Source: Symbiodinium natans (lineage: Eukaryota; Sar; Dinophyceae; Suessiales; Symbiodiniaceae). From it: DNA of 10,545 nt. Positions 1-6,830 of the stretch are shown in pieces; positions within the stretch are counted from its first letter, which is position 1, and each line of letters opens with the position of its first letter. The notes below the pieces were generated by a model. That model was not told where the DNA came from. It saw nothing but the letters and a program-made list of their open reading frames with translations, and did not search any database. The position numbers and the translations under genes are program-made. Location of the stretch: contig CAJNDS010001699.1 of NCBI GenBank assembly GCA_905221605.1, positions 1 through 10,545 of the forward strand. Reading direction: 5' to 3'.

Positions 1-192
<192 letters not shown>

Positions 193-712
193 TTGTCTTT
201 TGGTGCGTGCGGCGCTTCAAGATGGCTGCCTGAAGCCGTGTTACAAGGGGGCGGTAACGTAGGAAGCCGTCCGAAAGCAGCTGGCCAGATATGTTTTTTT
301 ATTTTTTTAATGATTTTTTACCCAGTGTTGCATTTTGTAGGCAGTCTTGGAGGGAAATGAGACGGCAAGCAAGAGACATGTGAGCAAACCAACCATGGAT
401 GAACGAAGGACACCAAGACAAGCGGCAACCGTGGCAGGGAAAACGATGCGGGTCGTTTTAGACCCCGGGTCAGGTAATCCAAACAGTTCGGATGCTTTTA
501 CTCTTGCCAGGATCAGGAAAGCATGAACCTGGATTTGTGCAACAGCTAATCGCCGCAGACCCACCTTCCGATTACAAGTCTATGCCAGGCTCATCCAGCT
601 TTGCGGACTGTAGGTGTGGCCTTTTCCTGGCGTTTTATTTTGAGGTTTTACGAAGATCAAGTCTCAAAAAAAATGTCTGAACCATTTCGGTATTTCTGAA
701 GATCAATGAGAA
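193..712. other. Unique stretch without a recognised gene
   Basis: Mixed-composition sequence between the microsatellite and an AT-rich block. It contains T-rich runs at 294-318 and a weak two-exon coding candidate at 395-680, listed separately. Open frames on the opposite strand (about 307-564) show no motif that I recognise. The stretch could be intergenic or the interior of a long intron of the downstream ABC-F gene, because no upstream exon of that gene was found here. Confidence 0.5.
395..680 (+). CDS. Possible small two-exon gene, unknown product (weak)
   Basis: The ATG at 395 lies in the context ACCATGG, which suits eukaryotic initiation. The frame runs MDERRTPRQAATVAGKT and on to a Pro-Gly-Ser at 473, where GTCAG is followed by GTAATC, a good donor. 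At 510 a CTCTTGCCAG acceptor is followed by G. Removing 474-510 joins the two frames without a shift. The second part contains GKHEPGFVQQLIAADPPSDY and ends at TGA 678-680, giving about 82 codons. No family is recognised. The implied intron is only 37 bases, short for most lineages, and the C-terminal half is low in character, so the whole call may be chance. It could also be two exons of a longer gene or simply non-coding DNA. Confidence 0.22.
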
Positions 713-862
713 TTTAAAAATAATGAGATATTTTGAATATGACAGAATATTCGGACAGTCTGAATATCATACAATATGGGTTCAATTTATATGCATAAAC
801 TTTATAGTATATAGAGTATAATATATATAAATAGTACATATACATATATTCTATATACTGAT
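713..862. other. AT-rich block
   Basis: A strongly AT-rich stretch with TATA-type alternation around 805-860. It includes a near-perfect dyad at 747-767 (ATATTCGGAC, one base, GTCTGAATAT, with one G/T mismatch). It contains no credible coding frame. It contrasts sharply with the GC-rich islands elsewhere and may mark an intergenic or intron-interior segment. Confidence 0.6.
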
Positions 863-892
863 GGCTAAACCGCACGAAATCCCTTCTCCCTT

Positions 893-1245
893 CCACAACC
901 CCAAATCCTCTAAAAACCCTGGAGCCCTAAAACGCAAAACCTGAAATGTCCAAAACTCACTCCAAACCCTAACGCCCGCAAACCCTAAAAACCCTACAAC
1001 CCTAAAGCCCAAACTTAAAGCTGCAGCCTTAAGGCCCCAAAGCCCAAGGCCCTGGAGCCCTAAAGCCCCAAGGCCCTAGCCCGAAAGGCCCCAAGGCCCT
1101 AAACCCTAAACCCCAAACCCCAAACCCCAAACCCCAAACCCCAAACCCCAAACCCCAAACCCCAAACCCTAAACCCCAAACCCTAAACCCTCCCGAAGGC
1201 CCCGGGGCCCTAAGGCCCTAAACCCTAAACCCTAAACCCTAAACC
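893..1245. repeat. Degenerate CCCTAAA/CCCCAAA repeat block
   Basis: From about 893 the sequence is built of diverged heptamers (CCCTAAA, GCCCTAA, GGCCCCAA). It sharpens into a clean run at 1097-1191 that contains eight consecutive CCCCAAA units (1111-1166). A second run of four CCCTAAA units lies at 1216-1245. CCCCAAA looks like a local variant amplified by slippage or conversion. There is no coding signal. Confidence 0.92.
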
Positions 1246-1272
1246 TCTCTTTCATATATAATTTAAATGTTA

Positions 1273-2046
1273 AGGAGTTACTGGGCAAGGTCGTTTTTTT
1301 ACTGGGCAAGGTCGCCGTTTTACTGGGCAAGGTCGCCGTTTTACTGGGCAAGGTCGCCGTTTTACTGGGCAAGGTCAGTTCGGTCAAAAAAATCGACCTT
1401 GCCCAGTAAAACGGCGACCTTGCCCAGTAAAACGGCGACCTTGCCCAGTAAAACGGCGACCTTCCGCCCCTGCCCAGTAAAAATGCGACCTTGGACCCCG
1501 AAGGTCGCCGTTTTACTGGGCAAGGTCGCCGTTTTACTGGGCAAGGTCGATTTTTTGACCAAAATCGACCTTGCCCAGTAAGGCGGCGACCTTGCCCAAT
1601 AAAACGGCGACCTTGCCCAGTAAAACGGCGACCTTGCCCAGTAAAACGGCGACCTTGCCCAGTAAAACGGCGGAGTTACTGGGCAAGGTCGCCGTTTTAT
1701 TGGGCAAGGTCTGCAAGGTCGTTTACTGGGCAAGGTCAGTTCGGTCAAAAAATCGACCTTGCCCAGTAAAACGGCGACGGTAAACCGGCGTATAACGGCT
1801 TCCGCCCCTGCCCAGTAAAAATGCGACCTTGGACCCCGAAGGTCGCCGTTTTACTGGGCAAGGTTACTGGGCAAGGTCGACTTTTGACCAAAATCGACCT
1901 TGCCCAGTAAACGGGCGACCTTGCCCAGTAAAACGGCGACCTAGCCAGTAAAACGGCGGAGTGGTGGGCAAGGTCGCCGTTTTACTGGGCAAGGTCGCCG
2001 TTTTACTGGGCAAGGTCGCCGTTTTATTGGGCATGGGCAAGGTCGT
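1273..2046. repeat. 21-base satellite in alternating orientation with higher-order structure
   Basis: About 27 copies of a 21-base unit with core ACTGGGCAAGGTCGCCG are present, roughly 16 forward (F) and 11 reverse (R), plus a few variants. F blocks start near 1274, 1502, 1676, 1844 and 1965; R blocks start near 1394, 1561, 1753 and 1890. Four linkers recur in fixed order: A (AGTTCGGTC then A-run, 1377 and 1738), B (50 identical bases, 1461-1510 and 1799-1848), C (near 1549 and 1879) and D (CGGCGGAGT, near 1668 and 1954; partial at 1273). The order is D-F-A-R-B-F-C-R, present twice plus a partial third copy. Because 21 is divisible by three, frames on both strands stay open as seven-residue repeats (for example FYWARSP or LPSKTAT). 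These are not taken as genes. From memory, similar translated repeats occur in symbiodiniacean gene models. Confidence 0.95.
1543..1581. repeat. Inverted repeat (linker C hairpin)
   Basis: GGTCGATTTT at 1545-1554 is perfectly complementary to AAAATCGACC at 1561-1570, with a six-base loop TTGACC. Pairing extends outward through the flanking 21-base units to a 21-bp perfect stem (1534-1554 with 1561-1581) and further with two mismatches. A diverged copy lies at 1875-1899. Confidence 0.9.
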
Positions 2047-2151
2047 TCTATAAGTAAAATATTTTCTTAATGTTGTGGGATTCTTTGGGCGGGTGGGTAT
2101 TTTCCTGGAGTAATTGCTTGACTAGTGAATGCTTGGACTTGAGATGCTGAA
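2047..2151. other. Short unique spacer
   Basis: About 100 bases of unique, AT-leaning sequence separate the 21-base satellite from the first long CCCTAAA array. No coding signal is seen. If the ABC-F gene extends upstream, this lies inside one of its introns. Confidence 0.5.
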
Positions 2152-2282
2152 CCCTAAACCCTAAACCCTAAACCCTAAACCCTAAACCCTAAACCCTAAA
2201 CCCTAAACCCTAAACCCTAAACCCTAAACCCTAAACCCTAAACCCTAAACACTAAACCCTAAACCCTGAACCCCAAACCCCC
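2152..2282. repeat. CCCTAAA array upstream of ABC-F exon
   Basis: Fourteen perfect CCCTAAA units (2152-2250) are followed by a few variants (ACTAAA, CCCTGAA, CCCCAAA). The array stops six bases before the GTGCAG acceptor of the exon at 2289, so it forms the 3' end of an intron. Confidence 0.97.
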
Positions 2283-2288
2283 GTGCAG

Positions 2289-3599
2289 GACATTTATTCC
2301 ATTGAGGCGCTGTCCTTGGCACTCGCCGAGCCTTGGACCTCTCTGAGGGCAGTTGCACCCTGAAACCCTAAACCCTAAACCCTAAGCCCTAAGCCCTAAA
2401 CCCTAAACAACCCTAAACCCTAAACCCTAAACCCTAAACCCTACACCCTACACCCTAAACCCTACACCCTACACCCAGGAGTTCAAGGGGGCCGTCCTTC
2501 TCATCACGCACAACCGGGATCTTTTGCGGAAGGTGGCGAAGGACCGGTTAGGGTTTAGGGTTGAGGGTATAGGGTTTAGGGCAGAGGGTTTAGGGTCTAG
2601 GGTGTAGGGTGCAAGGTCTAGGGTTGAGGGTATAGGGTTTAGGGCAGAGGGTTTAGGGTTTAGGGTGGAGGGTTTTGGGTTTAGGGTTGAGGGTTGAGGG
2701 GGGTCAGGGTTACGTAGGGGTTTAAGGGTTTAGGGGGTTAAGGGGTTTAGGGGGTTTAGGGGTCTAAGGTTTCGGGTTTAGCGCCACACGCGCGCTCGAC
2801 GGGGCGCGGTGCTCTTGTCGATTTTTTTTCATTGAAGCCCAATCCCCAAACCCTAAACCCTAAACCCCAATGGATTTTTGTTATGGGTTTTAGAGCAGTC
2901 GGGGCTCTAGGGCTTTGGGGGATTAGTCGGGATTGTCTGGGAGCAGACCTTGCTCATGCGCTGAGGGTGTTGGGGTTTAGGGTTTGCAGGTTGTTTTATT
3001 GTTGTTTCTTTTTGTTTTTTTTTTGGGGGGGGGGAGTTTGGGTTTTAGAGTCTGAGGGTCTCTCTCTCGCTCTCGCTCTCTGTTTCTCTCTTTCATTTTT
3101 TAAATGTTTATCTTCATAGTTGTATCTATCTATCTATCTGTCTATCTATCTATCTGTCTACCTATCGATAGAAGATAGCCCTAGGCAAGCCCTGGCCGCC
3201 TCTGCTGGCAGGAGCTCTACGTCGTCTCCAAGCGCCAAAGGCGGCTCTGCCTCGTCAGCCGCGCCCTCCCCGACGGGCCGCCCCTGGACGTCCCCTCCTT
3301 CGCGGAGCTCTCCCCCAGGGCCAAAGCCGGATGTACAGAAGCCGGGAAGCGGGAGACTTGGCTTATTAATCAGTTTTTTTGGGACTTTAACCTTTTGGGT
3401 TTTTGCAGAAACTACCATAAGGAAACCAAAAGTTAAACTTTTCGGAGGGGTTCAGAACTCAGCCAAGGAGAAGGGAGCGAAGCCCCTGAGCCCCAAGGCC
3501 CCGAAGCCGGAGCCTCCGAAGGAGGCAAGCGGATACCCGGAGGGGCCGCTGCCGCCCTGGCTGCGGCCCGGGCGCCGCGCAGCCAGGGCCAGCCCTTGA
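2289..3599 (+). CDS. ABC-F family ATPase, 3' part of a split gene
   Basis: Four exons are read: 2289-2327, 2479-2541, 3212-3329 and 3409-3599. Exon 1 gives DIYSIEALSLALA, the segment that follows Thr-Asn-His-Leu in the Walker B/D-loop of ABC-F proteins. Exon 2 gives GAVLLITHNRDLLRKVAK, with the switch histidine of the H-loop. Exon 3 opens with ELYVVSKRQR, at the spacing where ABC-F proteins carry the E-(I/L)-W-x-(V/L) strand. Exon 4 contains KPKVKLFGG, resembling the family's xGxVxxFxG stretch, then a Lys/Pro/Ala-rich tail ending at TGA 3597-3599. ABC-F proteins are soluble twin-ATPase factors that act on ribosomes; this role comes from the family. Walker A, the signature motif and Walker B must lie upstream of the window. 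The residues between exon 3's first strand and exon 4 do not match family memory and may be a lineage insert. Exons 1 and 2 are the secure part. Exons 3 and 4, and whether TGA 3597 is the true end, are less sure. Confidence 0.68.
2328..2478 (+). other. ABC-F intron 1 (GA-AG), CCCTAAA-filled
   Basis: The 151-base intron is chosen because joining GCC (2325-2327) to GAG (2479) restores the normal ABC-F spacing LALA-EFKG. It then begins GAGCC and ends CCCAG. A GT alternative at 2355 would keep frame but insert eight residues. About 16 CCCTAAA or variant heptamers (CCCTACA, CCCTAAG) fill 2362-2476, and no TTTAGGG is present. The trinucleotide GAG occurs at both boundaries, so the exact cut is ambiguous by three bases. 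Confidence 0.6.
2547..2780. repeat. Degenerate TTTAGGG array
   Basis: TTTAGGG units with many variants (TATAGGG, TCTAGGG, TTGAGGG, GCAGAGGG). A partly duplicated stretch (2567-2590 and 2629-2652) shares TTGAGGGTATAGGGTTTAGG. The array starts within a few bases of the end of ABC-F exon 2. Confidence 0.9.
2781..3120. other. Intron interior with homopolymer and CT-rich tracts
   Basis: A GC-rich patch (2782-2820) is followed by a T run, a short CCCTAAA run (2843-2870) and GT-rich sequence. Then comes a T10 run directly followed by a G10 run (3015-3034) and a pyrimidine-rich tract of CTCT/CGCT type (3058-3105). The open frame across it has no protein-like composition. The whole lies within the proposed intron 2. 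Confidence 0.6.
3121..3167. repeat. TATC/TGTC tetranucleotide microsatellite
   Basis: About 11 TATC units with TGTC interruptions lie near the 3' end of proposed intron 2. The frame through it reads as a Tyr-Leu-Ser-Ile repeat and should not be used as the N-terminus of the downstream coding sequence. Confidence 0.95.
3330..3408 (+). other. ABC-F intron 3 (79 bases, candidate GA-AG)
   Basis: The 3' end is a textbook acceptor: TTTAACC, a T-rich run, then TTTTTGCAG at 3408. Joining G (3329) to AA (3409) gives GAA and keeps the frame, with GATGTA as donor. The GT donor two bases further on (3333) would create a TAA stop across the junction. This is the only intron of the fragment without telomere-type repeats. 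Confidence 0.5.
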
Positions 3600-3710
3600 A
3601 AGTCCTAAGCCCTAAGCCCTAAGCCCTCAACCCGAAGCCCTAAGCCCTAAGCCCCAAGCCTTAAGCCTTAAGCCCTAAGCCTAAGCCCTAAACCCTAAAC
3701 CCTAACCCCA
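3600..3710. repeat. CCCTAAG/CCCTAAA array
   Basis: Mostly CCCTAAG-type units (CCTAAGC repeated) change to CCCTAAA toward 3710. The array follows the candidate stop of the ABC-F gene directly. If that stop is bypassed by a GA donor at 3598, this array would be intron sequence. Confidence 0.92.
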
Positions 3711-3718
3711 AACTCGAG

Positions 3719-3804
3719 GCCTCAGAGTGTTTAGTCTTGGCTGGTCGCCAGGCTCCAGTCTCAAGGCTTTTGGCGCATCCTGTACAGACCAGTCGCTTGA
3801 AAAG
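3719..3804 (+). CDS. Candidate exon between inverted arrays, unknown product
   Basis: An 86-base unique island lies between CCCTAAA on the left and TTTAGGG on the right. On the + strand it is bounded by CTCGAG|G and by AAAAG|GTTTAG, a GT donor made from the array. Two of three frames are open. One contains LRVFSLGWSPGSSLKAFG and fits in phase with a GA donor at 3598 in the ABC-F last exon, so it could be a further exon of that gene. On the other strand a frame reads DAPKALRLEPGDQ, which faintly recalls the second helix of a TPR repeat. Neither reading is secure. Confidence 0.28.
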
Positions 3805-3931
3805 GTTTAGGGCTAGGGTTTGGGGTAAGGGTTTGGGGTTTGGGGTTTAGGGTTTAGGGTTTAGGGTTTAGGGTTTAGGGTTTAGGGTTTAGGGTTTAGG
3901 GTTTAGGGGTTAGGGGTTTAGGGGTTTAGGG
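3805..3931. repeat. TTTAGGG array
   Basis: About nine clean TTTAGGG units (near 3846-3907), flanked by GGTTTGGG and TTTAGGGG variants. Its first GTTTAGG touches the candidate exon on its left. Confidence 0.95.
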
Positions 3932-4110
3932 TGGCCAGGCCAACCATACTCGAAGAGTCTCCCTAAAACCTCATGAATGCTCTGCTCTGCCGGGAGTCAG
4001 GGTATATGTTTCCCCTTTGAAGGACCCATTTCTCAGGGACCATGTAACTACCCCAAGGGGAGTGGAAGGGAATTGGGGTGTTTTGGGGCCCAAATTGCTC
4101 CCTGGTTCTG

Positions 4111-4219
4111 GGGATGTTCCTTCTACGAGCAGTCCTTAGATCGTCCTTCAGAGGGACTGTAACAATTAGGGTGTACTATAATCCCTGTTAAGGACTGTTC
4201 GTATAAGGGGGAACATCCC
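4111..4219. repeat. Imperfect inverted repeat with 50-base loop
   Basis: The left arm 4111-4138 starts GGGATGTTCC and ends GTCCTTA; the right arm 4189-4219 starts TAAGGAC and ends GGAACATCCC. The arms pair with a few mismatches and a three-base bulge. A smaller GTCC/GGAC stem lies in the loop. It could be a small foldback element. Confidence 0.8.
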
Positions 4220-4344
4220 AATACATGTTTTAGAAGGTCTTTCAGGTCTTCAGAACTTCGAGGATTTCGGGCTGCTGAAATGCTTCTCAGGCTCCCTGTC
4301 TTCGGCCCTCTCTCTTCGTGTTCCCACTTCACCTCCTTAAGGTG

Positions 4345-4361
4345 TACTTGGAGGTTCATGG
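4345..4361. repeat. Dispersed motif, copy 1
   Basis: TACTTGGAGGTTCATGG is repeated exactly at 5615-5631. Similarity continues weakly downstream (ACTTA, then CCCAAT). Both copies lie in unique sequence between telomere-type arrays. Confidence 0.8.
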
Positions 4362-4440
4362 TACTTAGTAACCCAATGATAGCACCTAGAACCCGATTGT
4401 ATCCACACTAGGCTGCTTAAGCTGCTTATCAATGAGCTAT

Positions 4441-4728
4441 AATTGCAGTTGTAAGTCCAAACCTCTCAACTCCTAAACCTCTTAACCTCCAAAAAAACCC
4501 CAACACTCAAAACCTTGCTGCTCTGGCTCAGACCCAGGCCGTTGCGACATGTCCACAGGTGTCAAAACGCAGGGCCTGGTCGGGGGTATTCTATCGGGGT
4601 TAAGGGACTAAGGCGTGGTTAGGGGGCTTAGGGTTTTGGGGATTTAGGGGTTCGGAGCTTCGGGAGTTAGGATTTCGATGCTTAGGAGTCTCGGGATTTA
4701 GGGATCCTCAGCCCAAAGTCCTCGCAGC
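4441..4728. other. Degenerate repeats around a small GC-richer island
   Basis: Left part 4450-4513 is diverged CCTAAAC-like sequence; right part 4595-4705 is diverged TTAGGGG-like sequence. Between them, 4514-4592 is an island open in both directions. On the + strand there are GGCTCAG and CCACAG|GTGTCA signals; on the - strand CCGACCAG|G precedes a frame reading ALRFDTCGHVATAW. Strand and exon status are undecided. Confidence 0.4.
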
Positions 4729-5368
4729 TTGGGGGTGGTTGGGTGCTTCTGGGGAGCCCCCTCGCCATTTCGCCATGACTACCGGGCTCGGGATGCAGCT
4801 GCAGGCAAGATACAGACCCCCCAAGCCCCGAGTGCTAGGGCCCAAACACCAGACCTAAACCCTAAGGTTCTCATGCTAGGGTTGCAGGGGTTTAGGGTTC
4901 AAGGTTTCGGGGTTTCTTAATTGCCTGAACACATCTTTTTTCTCCGACGCACTTAGGTCCTAAACCCCTGAAACCCTAAACCCCTAAACCCCTCAACAGC
5001 CCCAAGCCCCTACTTCCAAAACCTCTAAAGCCCTGCACCCTAATCCCTAACCCCAATCAAACCCTAACCCCTAAACCCCAAACGCCCCCTTTTTTTTGAA
5101 ACCTTCGAGTTCGTCCGGGCCTTAAAATACCTTGCACGGGCTTAGGGCTTTAGGGTTAACCCCAAGTCCTAGACCCTAAACCCTATACCCTAAAAAACCC
5201 CCTGGAACCTCAACCCCTCAACCCAAGGCTTCGGGTTCAAAGGGGTTTAGGGCTTGGAGGACCCTAAAACCTAAACCCCAAACCCTAAACCTTATAAGCC
5301 GTTAAACCCCAACCCTAAACCCCATACCCTAAACCCTAAACCCCAAACCCTAAACCCTGAACGCAAAA
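4729..5368. repeat. Mixed region: unique island then degenerate CCCTAAA
   Basis: 4729-4850 is a GC-rich island open on both strands, with no recognisable product. From 4852 to 5368 diverged CCCTAAA/CCCCTAAA units dominate, interrupted by short TTTAGGG patches (about 4876-4910, 5141-5156 and 5238-5252). No coding signal is seen in the repeat part. Confidence 0.75.
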
Positions 5369-5391
5369 CAAGAGCCCTGCGACTGTCCCAG

Positions 5392-5448
5392 CTCCACGGC
5401 GCGCCACCAGCGCCAAACCTGGCCTCGGAGGGAGGCAGAGTCACCAGG
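5392..5448 (+). CDS. Candidate exon between inverted arrays, unknown product
   Basis: The island 5362-5448 lies between CCCTAAA on the left and TTTAGGG on the right. On the + strand CTGTCCCAG (5391) is a plausible acceptor, and CCAGG|GTTTAG (5448/5449) is a GT donor supplied by the first unit of the array. The frame reads LHGAPPAPNLASEGGRVTR. The opposite strand is also open, and the composition alone does not decide. No family is recognised. Confidence 0.25.
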
Positions 5449-5575
5449 GTTTAGGGTTTAGGGTCTAGAGCTTTGGATTTAGGGTTTAAGGTTTAGTGTT
5501 TGGGGTTTAGGGTTTGGGGTTTGGGGTTTCGGGTTTTAGGGTTTAGGGTTCGACGGTTTAAGGTTTAGGGCTTCG
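5449..5575. repeat. TTTAGGG array with variants
   Basis: TTTAGGG units mixed with TTTGGGG, TTTAAGG and TTTCGGG variants, in opposite orientation to the array that ends before 5362. Confidence 0.92.
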
Positions 5576-5672
5576 ATTCTAAGTGGGTTCTTTGGAGTGC
5601 TTCTTGTAGCAGACTACTTGGAGGTTCATGGGCACTTATGATCCCAATTATAACTGTACTTATAAATCCCCA
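5576..5672. other. Unique interior between opposite arrays, with dispersed motif copy 2
   Basis: About 100 bases between a TTTAGGG array and a CCCTAAA array. It carries the second exact copy of TACTTGGAGGTTCATGG at 5615-5631. If the flanking islands are exons, this is the loop of an intron whose ends are complementary. Confidence 0.6.
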
Positions 5673-5851
5673 CCCTAAACCCTAAACCCTAAACCCTAAA
5701 CCCTAAACCCTAAACCCTAAACCCTAAACCCTAAACCCTAAACCCTAAACCCTAAACCCTAAACCCTAAACCCTAAACCCTAAACCCTACACCCTAAACC
5801 CTAAACCCTAAACCCTAAACCCTAAGCCCTAAACCCTACACCCTAAACCCT
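5673..5851. repeat. Long CCCTAAA array
   Basis: About 25 units, nearly perfect, with CCCTACA and CCCTAAG variants toward the right end. This orientation is opposite to the arrays at 5449-5575 and 5981-6067. Confidence 0.98.
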
Positions 5852-5980
5852 CTTTGTGTTAAAGCTGGCTTTGTTTGGGGTTGACGGTTTAGAGCTCGGG
5901 CTCCCAGTGGGGCACAGGCTCCCCCACTCCTAAACCCTGACCCGTTAGCCCCAGCTCGGGACGCCGGCCTTCCTTGAAAG
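5852..5980. other. Unique island between inverted arrays
   Basis: GC-rich, 129 bases, with CCCTAAA on its left and TTTGGG/TTTAGGG on its right. A possible + strand acceptor is GGGCTCCCAG near 5909. On the - strand a frame EGRRPELGLTGQ is open. No frame is convincing enough to call a coding exon. Confidence 0.35.
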
Positions 5981-6067
5981 GGTTTTGGGTTTGGGTTTAG
6001 GGTTTAGGGTTTAGGGTTTAGGGTTTAGGGTTTAAAGTTTAGGGTTTAGGGTTTAGGGTTCAGGGTT
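5981..6067. repeat. TTTAGGG array
   Basis: About ten TTTAGGG units with one TTTAAAG and one TTCAGGG variant. Confidence 0.95.
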
Positions 6068-6740
6068 ATGGAGCTGCGGGCAGTTCTTCAGCAAGCACCT
6101 CTCACTAGCAGGTATAGCCCACAGAATTCACACGTCTTTTAGGCAGGATCATGCGGCTCGAGGTGTTATGCATAGCGCAGCTGTGGTTGTGGCCATAAAG
6201 GGTACATGCAAGCCTGCTGATGACGAACCTACACCCCAAACTCTCAACCTCAAATGGCCACCAAACCTAGGCTAGACTTTGAACCTGACAAAAGAAGTGA
6301 AGATAAATGTATAATGTCAGGGGATGAGTCTTCATATGTTAAGGATAGCTACATGGGCGCCTTGAAACCCAAAACCCTAAACCCTCATAGACCGACTGTT
6401 AAATCTACCCATGAACCTTCAAGTACAACTCGAAATCCCTGAGCCTTCTAACGTTTTGGGCCTAGGATTACGCACGCATTTTTTTTTTTTGGGTTTAGGC
6501 TGGTAGGGTTTGCGGAGGATTCAAGGGAAACTCTTAGCTCTCCACCCAGTTGAGCATCCAGGACAACAAGCAGCTTTCAACAACCCTAAGTCCTAAACCC
6601 TAAACTCTAAGCAATCCCCAAGCACAGGAACTAGCTCCACACCCGAAAGCCACGAATAACCTTTCACTGTCCCAAACCTAAACCCTAACACCCAAAATAT
6701 TCCCCCCAAACTCTAAAGCCCCAAACCCTAAACCCTCAAC
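6068..6740. other. Long mostly unique stretch, no recognised gene
   Basis: It begins with an open + frame ELRAVLQQAPLTS (from about 6069) ending at AGCAG|GTATAG, a good donor. A TTTTAGGCAG|G acceptor near 6146 is followed by a frame with ARGVMHSAAVVVAIKG that stays open to about 6270. An ATG frame at 6254-6442 (MATKPRLDFEPDKRSEDKC) overlaps and carries no motif. The right half, 6360-6740, holds sparse CCCTAAA units and a T run at 6480-6490. These fragments cannot be joined in one frame with confidence. Confidence 0.35.
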
Positions 6741-6761
6741 GTGATGATGAGCCTGTGTCAG

Positions 6762-6830
6762 GCCAGAACCTTGCCTCACCCGAAAGGGCCGCAAAAGCCT
6801 TGGACGAGGATGAAGGCAGTTTCGGGCAGG
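6762..6830 (+). CDS. Candidate exon, acidic peptide, unknown product
   Basis: The sequence lies between sparse CCCTAAA on the left and TTTGGGG/TTTAGGG on the right. GTGTCAG|G (6761) fits the AG-then-G acceptor, with GGCCAG (6766) as an alternative. The exon ends GGCAGG|GTTTGG (6830/6831), a GT donor of the same form as at 5448. The frame reads QNLASPERAAKALDEDEGSF, hydrophilic and without repeats, and other frames look less protein-like. No family is recognised. It is a reasonable exon of an unidentified + strand gene. Confidence 0.33.

Larger units (their letters stand above)
2542..3211 (+). other. ABC-F intron 2, TTTAGGG at 5' end
   Basis: The intron lies between AAG (2541) and the CTGGCAG acceptor (3211). 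With a GA donor at 2542 the spacing from the H-loop histidine to ELYVV matches the family. A GT donor at 2547 is possible if exon 3 starts earlier (after GGCAAG, 3189) and perhaps with a 27-base microexon after TTTAG at 2780. The interior holds degenerate TTTAGGG (2547-2780), a short CCCTAAA run (2843-2870), T10G10 (3015-3034), a CT-rich tract (3058-3105) and a TATC microsatellite. Confidence 0.5.
3932..4440. other. Unique stretch with a long hairpin, no recognised gene
   Basis: About 500 bases of mixed sequence with short open frames on both strands, such as + 3977-4162 and - 4359-4123. I recognise no motif in either. The stretch contains the inverted repeat at 4111-4219 and a 17-base sequence at 4345-4361 that recurs at 5615. 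It may be a degenerate dispersed element inside an intron. Confidence 0.45.

Noticed and set aside
395-540. Walker A motif in the spliced reading (Pro-Gly-Ser-Gly-Ser-Gly-Lys-His)
   Set aside because: The first glycine is one place off GxxGxGK(S/T) and the last position is His. It is not a P-loop and does not link to the ABC-F gene.
1267-1783. Open frames of 60-128 residues made of FYWARSP, LPSKTAT or LLGKVAV repeats on both strands
   Set aside because: The unit is 21 bases, so a frame without a stop in one unit stays open in all. Overlapping open frames on both strands show this is a satellite, not a gene.
1279-2046. CRISPR array
   Set aside because: Units are directly adjacent with no unique spacers, alternate in orientation, and the genome is eukaryotic.
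3120-3211. Methionine start at 3120 with a Tyr-Leu-Ser-Ile repeat N-terminus
   Set aside because: This is the TATC microsatellite read in frame. The ABC-F frame after 3212 is different and has a stop upstream at 3182-3184.
4123-4359. Opposite-strand open frame of 78 codons
   Set aside because: It overlaps the foldback at 4111-4219 and has no motif or splice context. It is more likely part of a dispersed element than a gene.
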